Shown piece after piece: positions 17,506-25,587 of a stretch of DNA of 64,000 bases. The stretch comes from Scandinavium sp036409475. GTDB taxonomy: Bacteria > Pseudomonadota > Gammaproteobacteria > Enterobacterales > Enterobacteriaceae. A model generated the notes under the pieces. That model saw nothing but the letters and a program-made list of their open reading frames with translations, searched no databases and had not been told where the DNA came from. The stretch lies in the NCBI RefSeq assembly GCF_036409475.1, contig NZ_JAYRCK010000007.1, forward strand, positions 1-64,000, given 5' to 3'. Both the position numbers and the translations under genes were made by a program. How positions within the stretch are numbered: position 1 is the first letter of the stretch; every line of letters starts with the position of its first letter.

Positions 17506-17763
17506 ACCCCACTACAGGATGAGGCTGATAAGGCGTTTCCAGCTCAGCAATTTGCTCAGGCTTCCACCGCATTCAACAGGTCATTATTGGCGGTATCAAA
17601 GAAGTTAATGCCGCGCTTCCAGCGCGTGTTTGATGATAGGACGACTGCTCTCTTCCGGCAGCGTCCAGGCGTGATTGCCGCGATCGGGCTCGCCAAAGGT
17701 CATACAGCCCAGACAAAGTCGGGAGACGTTGAGGTCGGTCGTTCCTGATTTGTTGTATTGCAT
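17498..17763 (-). pseudogene. yajO: yajO remnant, internally deleted and frameshifted
   Basis: The first 49 codons read as the aldo-keto reductase YajO (MQYNKSGTTDLNVSRLCLG ... SRPIIKHALE). A one-base insertion then leads to a stop after ARH. In the next frame GINFFDTAN joins directly to DLLNAVE near the normal C-terminus, so about 240 codons are missing. A second small deletion shifts back to PEQIAELETPYQPHPVVGFK and stop. Both natural ends are thus still present. E. coli also has yajO between dxs and pgpA, so the Wadjet operon sits where this gene decayed. Confidence 0.9.
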
Positions 17764-17822
17764 GGTTCCACTCCTGCGATGAACATGATGTTAAGCATAG
17801 CAGGAGCGGAAAGGGGGAGGGA

Positions 17823-19685
17823 TCAGGCCAGCCAGGCGTTGATTTTGGCTTCGATTCCGGCGGCATCCAGACCAATTTCGGCCCGAGCCTCTTCCTGCGT
17901 ACCTTGTGGGATAAAGAAATCAGGCAAACCAAGGTTCAGCACTGGCAACGGTTTACGATGCGCCATCAGCACTTCGTTCACACCGCTACCCGCCCCGCCC
18001 ATGATGGCGTTTTCTTCCAGCGTGACCAGCACTTCATGACGTGCGGCCATCTCCAGAATCAGTGCTTCATCCAGCGGTTTCACAAAGCGCATATCGACCA
18101 GCGTGGCGTTCAGCTTGTCTGCGACAACGGCCGCATCTGCCAGCAGGGTGCCAAAGTTCAGCATCGCGATTTTTTCGCCCTGACGTTTCACCATGCCTTT
18201 GCCCAGCGGCAGTTTTTCCAGCGGAGCCAGTTCTGCACCCGTGCCACTTCCACGCGGATAACGCACAGCACTTGGGCCATCATTGTGGTGATAGCCGGTA
18301 AACAGCATCTGGCGGCACTCGTTCTCATCGCTCGGGGTCATGATGACCATATCCGGAATGCAGCGCAGATAAGAGAGATCGAATGCGCCCTGATGGGTTT
18401 GCCCATCTGCACCGACAATCCCGGCACGGTCGATAGCAAACAGCACCGGCAGCTTCTGGATAGCCACATCGTGGATAACCTGATCGTAAGCGCGTTGCAG
18501 GAAGGTGGAGTAAATCGCCACCACCGGCTTGTAACCGCCAATCGCCAGACCTGCGGCGAAGGTGACCGCGTGCTGTTCAGCAATCGCGACATCGAAATAC
18601 TGATCCGGGTATTTCTTCGAAAACTCAACCATCCCGGAGCCTTCGCGCATCGCCGGAGTGACCGCCATCAGCTTATTGTCTTTGGCCGCCGTTTCGCACA
18701 GCCAGTCACCGAAGATTTTCGAATAGCTCGGCAGACCGCCGCTGCTTTTCGGCAGCACGCCGCTGGTGTGATCAAACTTCGGCACGGCGTGGAAGGTGAT
18801 CGGATCTTTTTCCGCTGGCTCATAGCCACGGCCTTTCTTGGTCATGATGTGCAGGAACTGCGGGCCTTTCAGGTCTCGCATGTTCTTCAGGGTGCTCACC
18901 AGACCCAGCACGTCGTGCCCGTCCACCGGGCCGATGTAGTTAAAACCGAGCTCTTCGAACAGCGTGCCCGGCACCACCATGCCTTTGATATGTTCTTCGG
19001 TGCGCTTGAGCAGTTCTTTAATTGGCGGTACGCCAGAGAACACTTTCTTGCCGCCTTCGCGCAACGAGGAGTAAAGCTTACCGGAAAGCAGCTGCGCCAG
19101 ATGGTTGTTGAGCGCACCAACGTTCTCGGAAATCGACATTTCGTTATCGTTGAGGATAACCAGCATGTCCGGTTTGATATCGCCCGCGTGGTTCATAGCT
19201 TCAAACGCCATGCCTGCGGTAATGGCCCCGTCGCCAATCACGCAGACGGTGCGACGCTGTTTGGCTTCTTTTTCGGCGGCGACGGCGATGCCAATCCCGG
19301 CAGAAATGGAGGTCGATGAGTGGCCGACGCTCAGCACGTCGAATTCGCTTTCACCGCGCCACGGGAACGGATGCAGGCCGCCTTTCTGACGAATGGTGCC
19401 AATTTTATCGCGACGACCGGTCAGAATTTTGTGCGGATAAGCCTGATGGCCTACGTCCCAGATCAGCTGATCAAACGGGGTGTTGTAGACATAGTGCAGC
19501 GCCACGGTGAGTTCCACCGTGCCAAGCCCGGAGGCGAAGTGTCCGCTGGAGCGGCTCACGCTGTCGAGCAGGTAGCGGCGCAGTTCGTCGCAGAGCTTCG
19601 GCAGGCTCTCTTTTGGCAACAGACGCAGTTCCTGAGTGGACTCCACCAGTGCCAGCGTCGGGTATTTGGCAATATCAAAACTCAT
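17823..19685 (-). CDS. dxs: 1-deoxy-D-xylulose-5-phosphate synthase
   Basis: Dxs joins pyruvate and glyceraldehyde 3-phosphate in the first step of the MEP isoprenoid pathway, using TPP. The 620-residue protein shows H49 in SSGHF, the TPP motif GDGAITAG with its distal N, and AIAEQHAVTFAAG with the catalytic Glu near 370. A third domain is present at the C-terminus. It is last in the xseB-ispA-dxs operon; an ERIC repeat separates it from ispA. Confidence 0.98.
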   Translation of the reverse strand: MSFDIAKYPTLALVESTQELRLLPKESLPKLCDELRRYLLDSVSRSSGHFASGLGTVELTVALHYVYNTPFDQLIWDVGHQAYPHKILTGRRDKIGTIRQKGGLHPFPWRGESEFDVLSVGHSSTSISAGIGIAVAAEKEAKQRRTVCVIGDGAITAGMAFEAMNHAGDIKPDMLVILNDNEMSISENVGALNNHLAQLLSGKLYSSLREGGKKVFSGVPPIKELLKRTEEHIKGMVVPGTLFEELGFNYIGPVDGHDVLGLVSTLKNMRDLKGPQFLHIMTKKGRGYEPAEKDPITFHAVPKFDHTSGVLPKSSGGLPSYSKIFGDWLCETAAKDNKLMAVTPAMREGSGMVEFSKKYPDQYFDVAIAEQHAVTFAAGLAIGGYKPVVAIYSTFLQRAYDQVIHDVAIQKLPVLFAIDRAGIVGADGQTHQGAFDLSYLRCIPDMVIMTPSDENECRQMLFTGYHHNDGPSAVRYPRGSGTGAELAPLEKLPLGKGMVKRQGEKIAMLNFGTLLADAAVVADKLNATLVDMRFVKPLDEALILEMAARHEVLVTLEENAIMGGAGSGVNEVLMAHRKPLPVLNLGLPDFFIPQGTQEEARAEIGLDAAGIEAKINAWLA

Positions 19686-19701
19686 CAGAGACTCATCGTG
19701 T

Positions 19702-19824
19702 TCCTCGTCATACTTCAGGCTGCAGATGCGTTGGCTGCCTTGCTCACCTCAGTCACTTACTGGAGTAAGCTCCTGAGGACTCACTGCGTTGCCGCCTTTC
19801 TGCAACCTGAATTATTTAGAGGAT
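19702..19824. repeat. ERIC element between ispA and dxs
   Basis: The central part carries the two classic ERIC arms. CTCACCTCAGTCACTTACT matches the complement of the ERIC2 core, and AGTAAGCTCCTGAGGACTCA matches the ERIC1R core with two changes. The outer ends form an inverted repeat (TCCTC...CTTCAGGCTGCAG against CTGCAACCTGAA...GAGGA). It fills nearly all of the 144-bp gap inside the ispA-dxs operon and must be transcribed with it. In E. coli K-12 this gap is short. Confidence 0.88.
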
Positions 19825-19829
19825 AATAG

Positions 19830-20729
19830 TTATTTATCGCGCTGAATAATATAATTCGCTAGCGCTTCCAGTGCCGTGGTGTCCAGAGACTGCGCGGCCA
19901 GAACGGTCAAGGCCTGGCGGGCTTCTTCAATCAGATCACGGGCTTTCGTTTGGGCTTGCTCAAGACCCAACAGGGCAGGGTAGGTGCTTTTGCCAAGTTG
20001 CTGATCGGCACCCTGGCGCTTACCAAGGGTCGCAGTATCCCCTACCACATCCAGAATGTCATCCTGCACCTGGAAGGCCAGGCCGATGCATTCTGCGTAT
20101 TTATCCAGTACCGGCAGCGCCGCGAGGCCTTTATCACCCGCACTCAGCGCGCCTAAGCGTACGGCAGAACGAATCAGTGCGCCTGTTTTATGACGATGGA
20201 TACGCTCCAGCGCCTGCAAATCAACCTGTTTGCCTTCTGCTTCCAGGTCTAACGCCTGACCGCCACACATGCCCGCCACACCGCTCGCTTGTGCCAGCTC
20301 GGAAACCATTTTCAGACGATAGCGATCGCTTACTTCCGGCATGGGCGCATCACTGAGTATAGAAAACGCCAGCGTTTGCAACGCATCTCCGGCCAGAATG
20401 GCGTTGGCTTCGCCAAATTTAATGTGGCAAGTCGGCTGACCGCGACGCAGATCGTCGTCATCCATCGCCGGTAAATCGTCGTGAATCAAAGAATAAGCGT
20501 GAATACATTCCACCGCCGCAGCGGGCGCATCCAGCGTGGACAAACTGACGTTGAACATCTCGCCTGTGGCATACACCAGGAACGGGCGCAGGCGCTTACC
20601 GCCTAAGAGTGCGCCATAGTGCATGGCTTCAACCAGTGGAGTGTTCTGAAATGGCTGCGGGGCGATGAACTGACGCAGCGAGTCGTTAGCTCGCGTTACG
20701 CAGGCCTGCAATTGTTGCGTGAAATCCAT
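19830..20729 (-). CDS. ispA: Farnesyl diphosphate synthase IspA
   Basis: IspA extends DMAPP/GPP with IPP to farnesyl diphosphate. The 299-residue protein has both aspartate-rich motifs: the first in DDLPAMDDDDLRRG (about 84-97) and the second in QVQDDILDVVGD (about 222-233). It starts one base after the xseB stop. The downstream gap to dxs is enlarged by the ERIC element. Confidence 0.98.
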   Translation of the reverse strand: MDFTQQLQACVTRANDSLRQFIAPQPFQNTPLVEAMHYGALLGGKRLRPFLVYATGEMFNVSLSTLDAPAAAVECIHAYSLIHDDLPAMDDDDLRRGQPTCHIKFGEANAILAGDALQTLAFSILSDAPMPEVSDRYRLKMVSELAQASGVAGMCGGQALDLEAEGKQVDLQALERIHRHKTGALIRSAVRLGALSAGDKGLAALPVLDKYAECIGLAFQVQDDILDVVGDTATLGKRQGADQQLGKSTYPALLGLEQAQTKARDLIEEARQALTVLAAQSLDTTALEALANYIIQRDK

Positions 20730-20730
20730 C

Positions 20731-20973
20731 TTACTCGGCGTCCGGCGTGAAGGGGGTCAGTGGGGCGTCTTCGTTATCGGCCAGCAGGATTTGCACACGC
20801 TGCTCGGCCTGTTGCAGTTTCACCTGGCCCTGACGCGCAAGCCCGATGCCGCGTTCAAACTCGTTCAGCGCCTCTTCCAGCGGAAGATCGCCGTTTTCAA
20901 GGCGCGAGACAATCTGCTCAAGTTCAGTCAGTGCGGTTTCAAAACTGGCTGGCGCTTCATTTTTCTTTGGCAT
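20731..20973 (-). CDS. xseB: Exodeoxyribonuclease VII small subunit
   Basis: XseB is the small, helical, acidic subunit that assembles with XseA into exonuclease VII. The 80-residue protein shows the family core FETALTELEQIVSRLENGDLPLEEAL. It heads the xseB-ispA-dxs operon, divergent from thiI across a 190-bp gap. Confidence 0.97.
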   Translation of the reverse strand: MPKKNEAPASFETALTELEQIVSRLENGDLPLEEALNEFERGIGLARQGQVKLQQAEQRVQILLADNEDAPLTPFTPDAE

Positions 20974-21163
20974 GTGAATGGACTCTTATGTTTTCAGCCC
21001 CGTCATGGTAACGGACTCGGGGCAATTATCAAATAACGCGCAATGTGCACAGGAGCCGCGCGAAGGTGGTATACTTGCGCGCCTGGATGCAGCCACCGAC
21101 GTGAGCTGCTGTACTCTTTTTCATCACAAGCCTTTGCGGGCTTGCCAAAGAACCATTGCCGCC

Positions 21164-22615
21164 ATGAAGTTTATCATTAAATTGTTCCCGGAAATCACCA
21201 TCAAGAGCCAATCTGTGCGCATACGCTTTATAAAGATGCTCACCGGGAACATCCGTAACGTTCTGAAGCAGTATGACGAAACCCTCGCCGTGGTGCGCCA
21301 CTGGGATCACATTGAGGTGCGTGCCAAAGATGAGGAGCAGCGCCCTGTCATTCGTGACGCGCTGACCCGCATTCCCGGCATCCATCATATTCTGGAAGTG
21401 GAAGATGTGCCTTTCACTTCGCTGCACGATATTTTCGAACAGACGCTGCCGCTGTGGCGTGAGCAACTGGAAGGCAAATCCTTCTGTGTGCGCGTGAAAC
21501 GTCGTGGTAAGCACGAGTTCACCTCTATCGAAGTGGAACGTTACGTTGGCGGCGGGCTGAATCAGCATATCGAAACGGCACGCGTGAAGCTCACCAACCC
21601 GGACATCACCGTGCACCTGGAAATCGAAAACGATCGCCTGCTGCTGGTGAAAGGCCGCTATGAAGGCATCGGCGGTTTCCCAATCGGCACTCAGGAAGAC
21701 GTGCTGTCGCTGATTTCTGGCGGCTTCGATTCCGGCGTCTCCAGCTACATGCTGATTCGCCGTGGTTGCCGTGTGCATTACTGCTTCTTTAACCTCGGCG
21801 GTGCAGCGCATGAAATCGGTGTTCGTCAGGTGGCGCATTATCTGTGGAATCGCTTTGGTAGCTCCCACAAGGTGCGTTTTGTGGCGATCAACTTTGAACC
21901 CGTGGTTGGCGAAATTCTTGAGAAAGTCGATGACGGCCAGATGGGCGTTGTCCTGAAACGCATGATGATGCGTGCTGCATCCCAGGTTGCCGAGCGCTAT
22001 GGCGTGCAGGCGCTGGTGACTGGCGAAGCGCTGGGCCAGGTATCAAGCCAGACGCTGACCAACCTGCGCCTGATCGACAACGTGTCTGACACGCTGATCC
22101 TGCGTCCGCTGATCTCTCACGATAAAGAGCACATCATCGATCTGGCACGTGAAATCGGCACCGAAGATTTCGCCCGTACCATGCCGGAATATTGCGGCGT
22201 GATTTCGAAGAGCCCAACCGTCAAAGCGGTGAAAGCGAAGATCGAAGCGGAAGAGCAGAACTTTGATTTCGCGATCCTCGACAAAGTGGTGGCGGAAGCC
22301 AGCAACGTCGATATCCGTGAAATTGCGCAGCAGGCCGAACAGGAAGTGGTGGAAGTGGAAACCGTTAGCGGCTTCAGCGCCAACGACGTGATCCTCGATA
22401 TCCGCTCCATCGACGAGCAGGACGAAAAGCCGCTGAAAGTGGAAGGCGTTGAGGTTGTTTCTTTGCCTTTCTATAAGCTCAGCACGAAGTTTGGCGACCT
22501 TGATCAGAGTAAAACCTGGCTGCTGTGGTGCGAGCGTGGAGTGATGAGCCGCCTGCAGGCGCTGTATCTGCGTGAGCAGGGCTTCGCGAATGTGAAGGTT
22601 TACCGACCTGAGTAA
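21164..22615 (+). CDS. thiI: tRNA 4-thiouridine synthase / thiamine sulfurtransferase ThiI
   Basis: ThiI makes 4-thiouridine at tRNA position 8 and provides sulfur for the thiamine thiazole. The 483-residue protein has an NFLD/THUMP N-terminal part, an AANH PP-loop (SGGFDSGVSS, near 183-192) and a C-terminal rhodanese domain with the active cysteine in LLWCERGV. The ATG at 21164 gives the known start MKFIIKLFPEITIKS. An upstream in-frame extension of 62 codons has no support. Confidence 0.98.
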   Translation: MKFIIKLFPEITIKSQSVRIRFIKMLTGNIRNVLKQYDETLAVVRHWDHIEVRAKDEEQRPVIRDALTRIPGIHHILEVEDVPFTSLHDIFEQTLPLWREQLEGKSFCVRVKRRGKHEFTSIEVERYVGGGLNQHIETARVKLTNPDITVHLEIENDRLLLVKGRYEGIGGFPIGTQEDVLSLISGGFDSGVSSYMLIRRGCRVHYCFFNLGGAAHEIGVRQVAHYLWNRFGSSHKVRFVAINFEPVVGEILEKVDDGQMGVVLKRMMMRAASQVAERYGVQALVTGEALGQVSSQTLTNLRLIDNVSDTLILRPLISHDKEHIIDLAREIGTEDFARTMPEYCGVISKSPTVKAVKAKIEAEEQNFDFAILDKVVAEASNVDIREIAQQAEQEVVEVETVSGFSANDVILDIRSIDEQDEKPLKVEGVEVVSLPFYKLSTKFGDLDQSKTWLLWCERGVMSRLQALYLREQGFANVKVYRPE

Positions 22616-22669
22616 ACAGTCGGATTTCCCCCTCTCCCTCAAGGGAGAAGGCACCAGACCGCACTGTTC

Positions 22670-22748
22670 GCCGGGCGGCACGTCGTTTGCCCGGCCTACA
22701 AAAGCGGCAGGAATTTGTAGGCCGGGTCAGCGCAGCGCCACCCGGCGA
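22670..22748. repeat. REP pair (BIME) in the gntR leader
   Basis: Two facing REP units (GCCGGGCGGCACGTCGTTTG and GTAGGCCGGGTCAGCGCAGC types) lie between thiI and the regulator gene, ending 16 bp before its ATG. REPs normally sit after genes, so here the unit may serve the thiI 3' end and also fold near the regulator's ribosome site. Confidence 0.85.
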
Positions 22749-22764
22749 TTTTCTGGGAACCGCA

Positions 22765-23499
22765 ATGCAAAAAACGCACAAATACCTCGAAATTAAGGAA
22801 CGCCTCAAAGGCGACATCCTTAGCCAGGTCTATAAAAAAGGTGAAAGCATTCCCTCCGAACGTGAACTGGCGACGCAGTATGACGTCACTCGCGTCACGG
22901 TGCAGAAAGCCATCGATATTCTGGTGCAGGAAGGGTTTATCGAGCGTATTCACGGCAAGGGCATGTTTGTGCTGAAGAATACCGACACCAGCGTTTACCT
23001 CCTCAATAATGAAACCAGTGACAGCATTCTTGGCTTTTCCCGTGAATTTCAGGGGCGGGTCAAGGTCAGTAGCCAGTTATTAAAACTTGTGCTGATTCAG
23101 GCTGATGCCACTCTCGCACAGCATCTTGAAATCACCACGGGCGACAACGTCTGGTTTATCCGCCGAATCCGTCTGCTGGACGGCAATCCTGTGCTGGTCG
23201 AAGACAGCAATATTCCGCAACGCATTATCGAGACTATCCCTGAGCATATCCTCAAAGAAGGCTCGCTGTATGGTTATGTCGAGGAATACACCGGGAAGAA
23301 AATCAAAGATGCGGACTCGATTATCGAAGCCGCGCTGTTTGATGCTGAGCTGGCCCCTTTGCTGAAAATTGCCAGCGGGCTGCCGATGCTGAAAATTACC
23401 GAAGTGACGCGTCTGGCCGATAAAACGGCGTTTAACTTTTCCATCAGCTACAATCGCGCCGATATTTTCCGCGTCAAAAACCTGCGCATCGAACGCTAG
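22765..23499 (+). CDS. GntR-family regulator with UTRA sensor domain
   Basis: The 244-residue protein has an N-terminal winged helix-turn-helix (about 8-70, with SIPSERELATQYDVTRVTVQ and FIERIHGKGMFV) and a C-terminal UTRA domain (about 95-240) that usually binds a phosphorylated sugar. ATG 22765 follows a GGGAA; the longer frame would read through a REP repeat. It converges on the NagB-like/GH4/EIIC genes and is the likely controller of that group. The 20-bp palindrome at 26919-26938 is the best candidate operator. Confidence 0.88.
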   Translation: MQKTHKYLEIKERLKGDILSQVYKKGESIPSERELATQYDVTRVTVQKAIDILVQEGFIERIHGKGMFVLKNTDTSVYLLNNETSDSILGFSREFQGRVKVSSQLLKLVLIQADATLAQHLEITTGDNVWFIRRIRLLDGNPVLVEDSNIPQRIIETIPEHILKEGSLYGYVEEYTGKKIKDADSIIEAALFDAELAPLLKIASGLPMLKITEVTRLADKTAFNFSISYNRADIFRVKNLRIER

Positions 23500-23528
23500 C
23501 AGACGCGTGAGCGCCTGCCAGAGAAACG

Positions 23529-24251
23529 TTACAGCGCAGTGGCAGCCGCCTTATCGACGTATAAACTTGCCTTGTTGGTTGTCCTGACCAGCGTGGAAGG
23601 AATGGCGTTGCTGGCAGGCTGATTCACTGTCTGCGCCACAATCGACGCTTTCTTCTCACCGCTCGCCATCAGCACGATTTTCTTCGCAGCCAGAATCGTT
23701 TTCAGGCCAAGCGAAATCCCCTGCTTAACGTCCCGCGCGGTACCGAAATATTTCACTGACACGGTCTGAGTGACAGGATCGAGATCGACAACGTGACAGG
23801 TATTGTCCAACGCTGCTCCCGGTTCGTTAAAGCCAATATGGCCGTTCATGCCGATGCCGAGCATGATGCAGTCGAGTGGGCCGTGCTTCTCGATATAGCT
23901 GTCGACGCGTTTGCACTCAGCCTGCGGATCGTTTGTCAGGCCGTCAAAGAAGCAGATTTGCTCGTCGCGTAAGGCCAGTTTATCGAAGAAATGGCTCCAG
24001 ACCATTTCCCGGCAGCTGCCTTTGTCCGCTTTGCCAAGCCCCAGCCATTCGTCGAGGCCGACAAACTGCGTGCGGGAGAAATCAACGTGGCCCTGTTTTT
24101 GCGCCTCGACCAGGGCGGCAAACACCCCGAGAGGCGTGTCGCCGCCTGCAATGCAGATCAGTGCATCCGGTTTTGCGTTCACACAATCGATAACGTTCTT
24201 CGCCACCGCCTCACACAGCTGTGGGTAATCCTGAGAGATAAGCGTTTTCAT
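23529..24251 (-). CDS. NagB-like sugar-phosphate deaminase/isomerase family protein
   Basis: The 240-residue protein belongs to the NagB/6-phosphogluconolactonase fold. Motifs are CIAGGDTPLGVF (phosphate loop), GLDEWLGLG with the catalytic Asp region, and LGIGMNGHIGFNEPG. E. coli NagB has DGHIAFNEP, whose Asp belongs to the ring-opening triad; here it is Asn, while the His and Glu remain. True glucosamine-6-phosphate deaminase activity is therefore uncertain, and an isomerase or lactonase role is possible. It is the last gene of the EIIC-GH4-NagB-like operon, nine bases from its neighbour. Confidence 0.82.
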   Translation of the reverse strand: MKTLISQDYPQLCEAVAKNVIDCVNAKPDALICIAGGDTPLGVFAALVEAQKQGHVDFSRTQFVGLDEWLGLGKADKGSCREMVWSHFFDKLALRDEQICFFDGLTNDPQAECKRVDSYIEKHGPLDCIMLGIGMNGHIGFNEPGAALDNTCHVVDLDPVTQTVSVKYFGTARDVKQGISLGLKTILAAKKIVLMASGEKKASIVAQTVNQPASNAIPSTLVRTTNKASLYVDKAAATAL

Positions 24252-24260
24252 TGCTGCTCC

Positions 24261-25577
24261 TTAGCGTTTAGCCTGATATTGCGGTAAATAGCGCTGGTTC
24301 ACTTCCAGATACTCATCAAGAATTTTCTCCGCAAGCGTGGCGGAAGGCACTAATGGGTTGATGGTCAGCGCCATCAGCGCCGTGCTGTAATCACCAGTGA
24401 TCGCGGCTTCAACGGTCAACTCTTCATAGGCTTTAACACTCTGAATCAAACCACGTATTTTCACCGGTAAGCGGCCGTAGGCCAGCGGGTGAGCGCCGTG
24501 ACGGTCAATCATTGCGTTGGTTTCCACGGTGACATGATCAGGCAGATCCGGTGTCGTTCCGTTGTTCACGGTGTTGACCACGTGGATCTCTTTTTTGTCG
24601 TTATAAATCGAGCTGATAATCGAGCAGGCGGTATCGGAGTACCAGGCACCGCCGCGTTTTTCCAGTTCTTTCGGTTTATGGGAAAGGTGCTCATCCTGAT
24701 ACAGCTCAAACAGGCGGTGTTCAATTTCTCGCGTTTGCTCACCGCGCGTCCCCTTGGTGGTCGCATCTTTTTGCGCCGCTTCCACCATTTCCCGGGTCAG
24801 GAAGAAGTACTTCAGATAAGAAATCGGGTACATGTGCAGCGCTTTGGCAAAGCGTGAAGAAAAGCCAATATCCGGGATGTTTTTCAGCGAGTTGCTGGCG
24901 CTGCCCTGAGCCAGTTTTGCCATAAAATCATCGGTGTACTCTTCCCCTTTAATGTAAATCTGGTCGGCGAAAATCAGATGGTTAAGCCCCATAATGCGGG
25001 CGTAGACGTCTTTCTTTTCCACCTCATAGGCTTTGGCGATATCCATCAGCATGCTGTTCGCGCCGCTGCAAATACCGATACTTTTAATCCTGGAATGACG
25101 AGTGATGGCTTCGGTGACAATGCCCGCCGGGTTGGTGAAGTTAATCAGCCACGCGTCCGGGCAGTATTTTTCCATATCGCGGCAGATATCCATCAGCACC
25201 GGAATGGTGCGCTGGGCTTTCATAAAGCCGCCGGGGCCGGTGGTTTCCTGACCAAGGACGCCATATTTCAGCGGGATTTTTTCGTCGTTAATGCGTGCAT
25301 CAAGGAAACCGACGCGCAGCTGAGTGGTGACAAAATCCGCGTCTTTCAGCGCTTCGGCGCGGTCGAGCGTCAGATGGATAGTCATCGGGAGCCCGGCTTC
25401 TTTCACCATCCGCTGTGCCAGTTTGCCGACAATGTCCAGCTTCTCTTTGCCTTCCTCAATGTCCAGCAGGGTGTAGTCGGTCACCGGCAGTTCATCGTAG
25501 CGTTTGATAAAGCCGTCGATCAGTTCCGGGGTGTAGCTTGACCCCCCACCGATGGTCACGATTTTTAACTTTTTCAT
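24261..25577 (-). CDS. GH4 family 6-phospho-glycosidase
   Basis: GH4 enzymes hydrolyse phosphorylated disaccharides by an NAD- and Mn-dependent redox route. The 438-residue protein has the NAD loop TIGGGSSYTPEL at the N-terminus, RVGFLDARINDEKIPLKYGV, GQETTGPGGFMKAQRTIPV, NFTNPAG and GLNHLIF (metal-binding His). The metal Cys lies in GICSGANS, where many 6-phospho-beta-glucosidases have CNVP, so the exact sugar is open. It is operonic with the EIIC permease upstream (ten-base gap) and the NagB-like gene downstream. Confidence 0.9.
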   Translation of the reverse strand: MKKLKIVTIGGGSSYTPELIDGFIKRYDELPVTDYTLLDIEEGKEKLDIVGKLAQRMVKEAGLPMTIHLTLDRAEALKDADFVTTQLRVGFLDARINDEKIPLKYGVLGQETTGPGGFMKAQRTIPVLMDICRDMEKYCPDAWLINFTNPAGIVTEAITRHSRIKSIGICSGANSMLMDIAKAYEVEKKDVYARIMGLNHLIFADQIYIKGEEYTDDFMAKLAQGSASNSLKNIPDIGFSSRFAKALHMYPISYLKYFFLTREMVEAAQKDATTKGTRGEQTREIEHRLFELYQDEHLSHKPKELEKRGGAWYSDTACSIISSIYNDKKEIHVVNTVNNGTTPDLPDHVTVETNAMIDRHGAHPLAYGRLPVKIRGLIQSVKAYEELTVEAAITGDYSTALMALTINPLVPSATLAEKILDEYLEVNQRYLPQYQAKR

Positions 25578-25587
25578 AGTGATGTCC

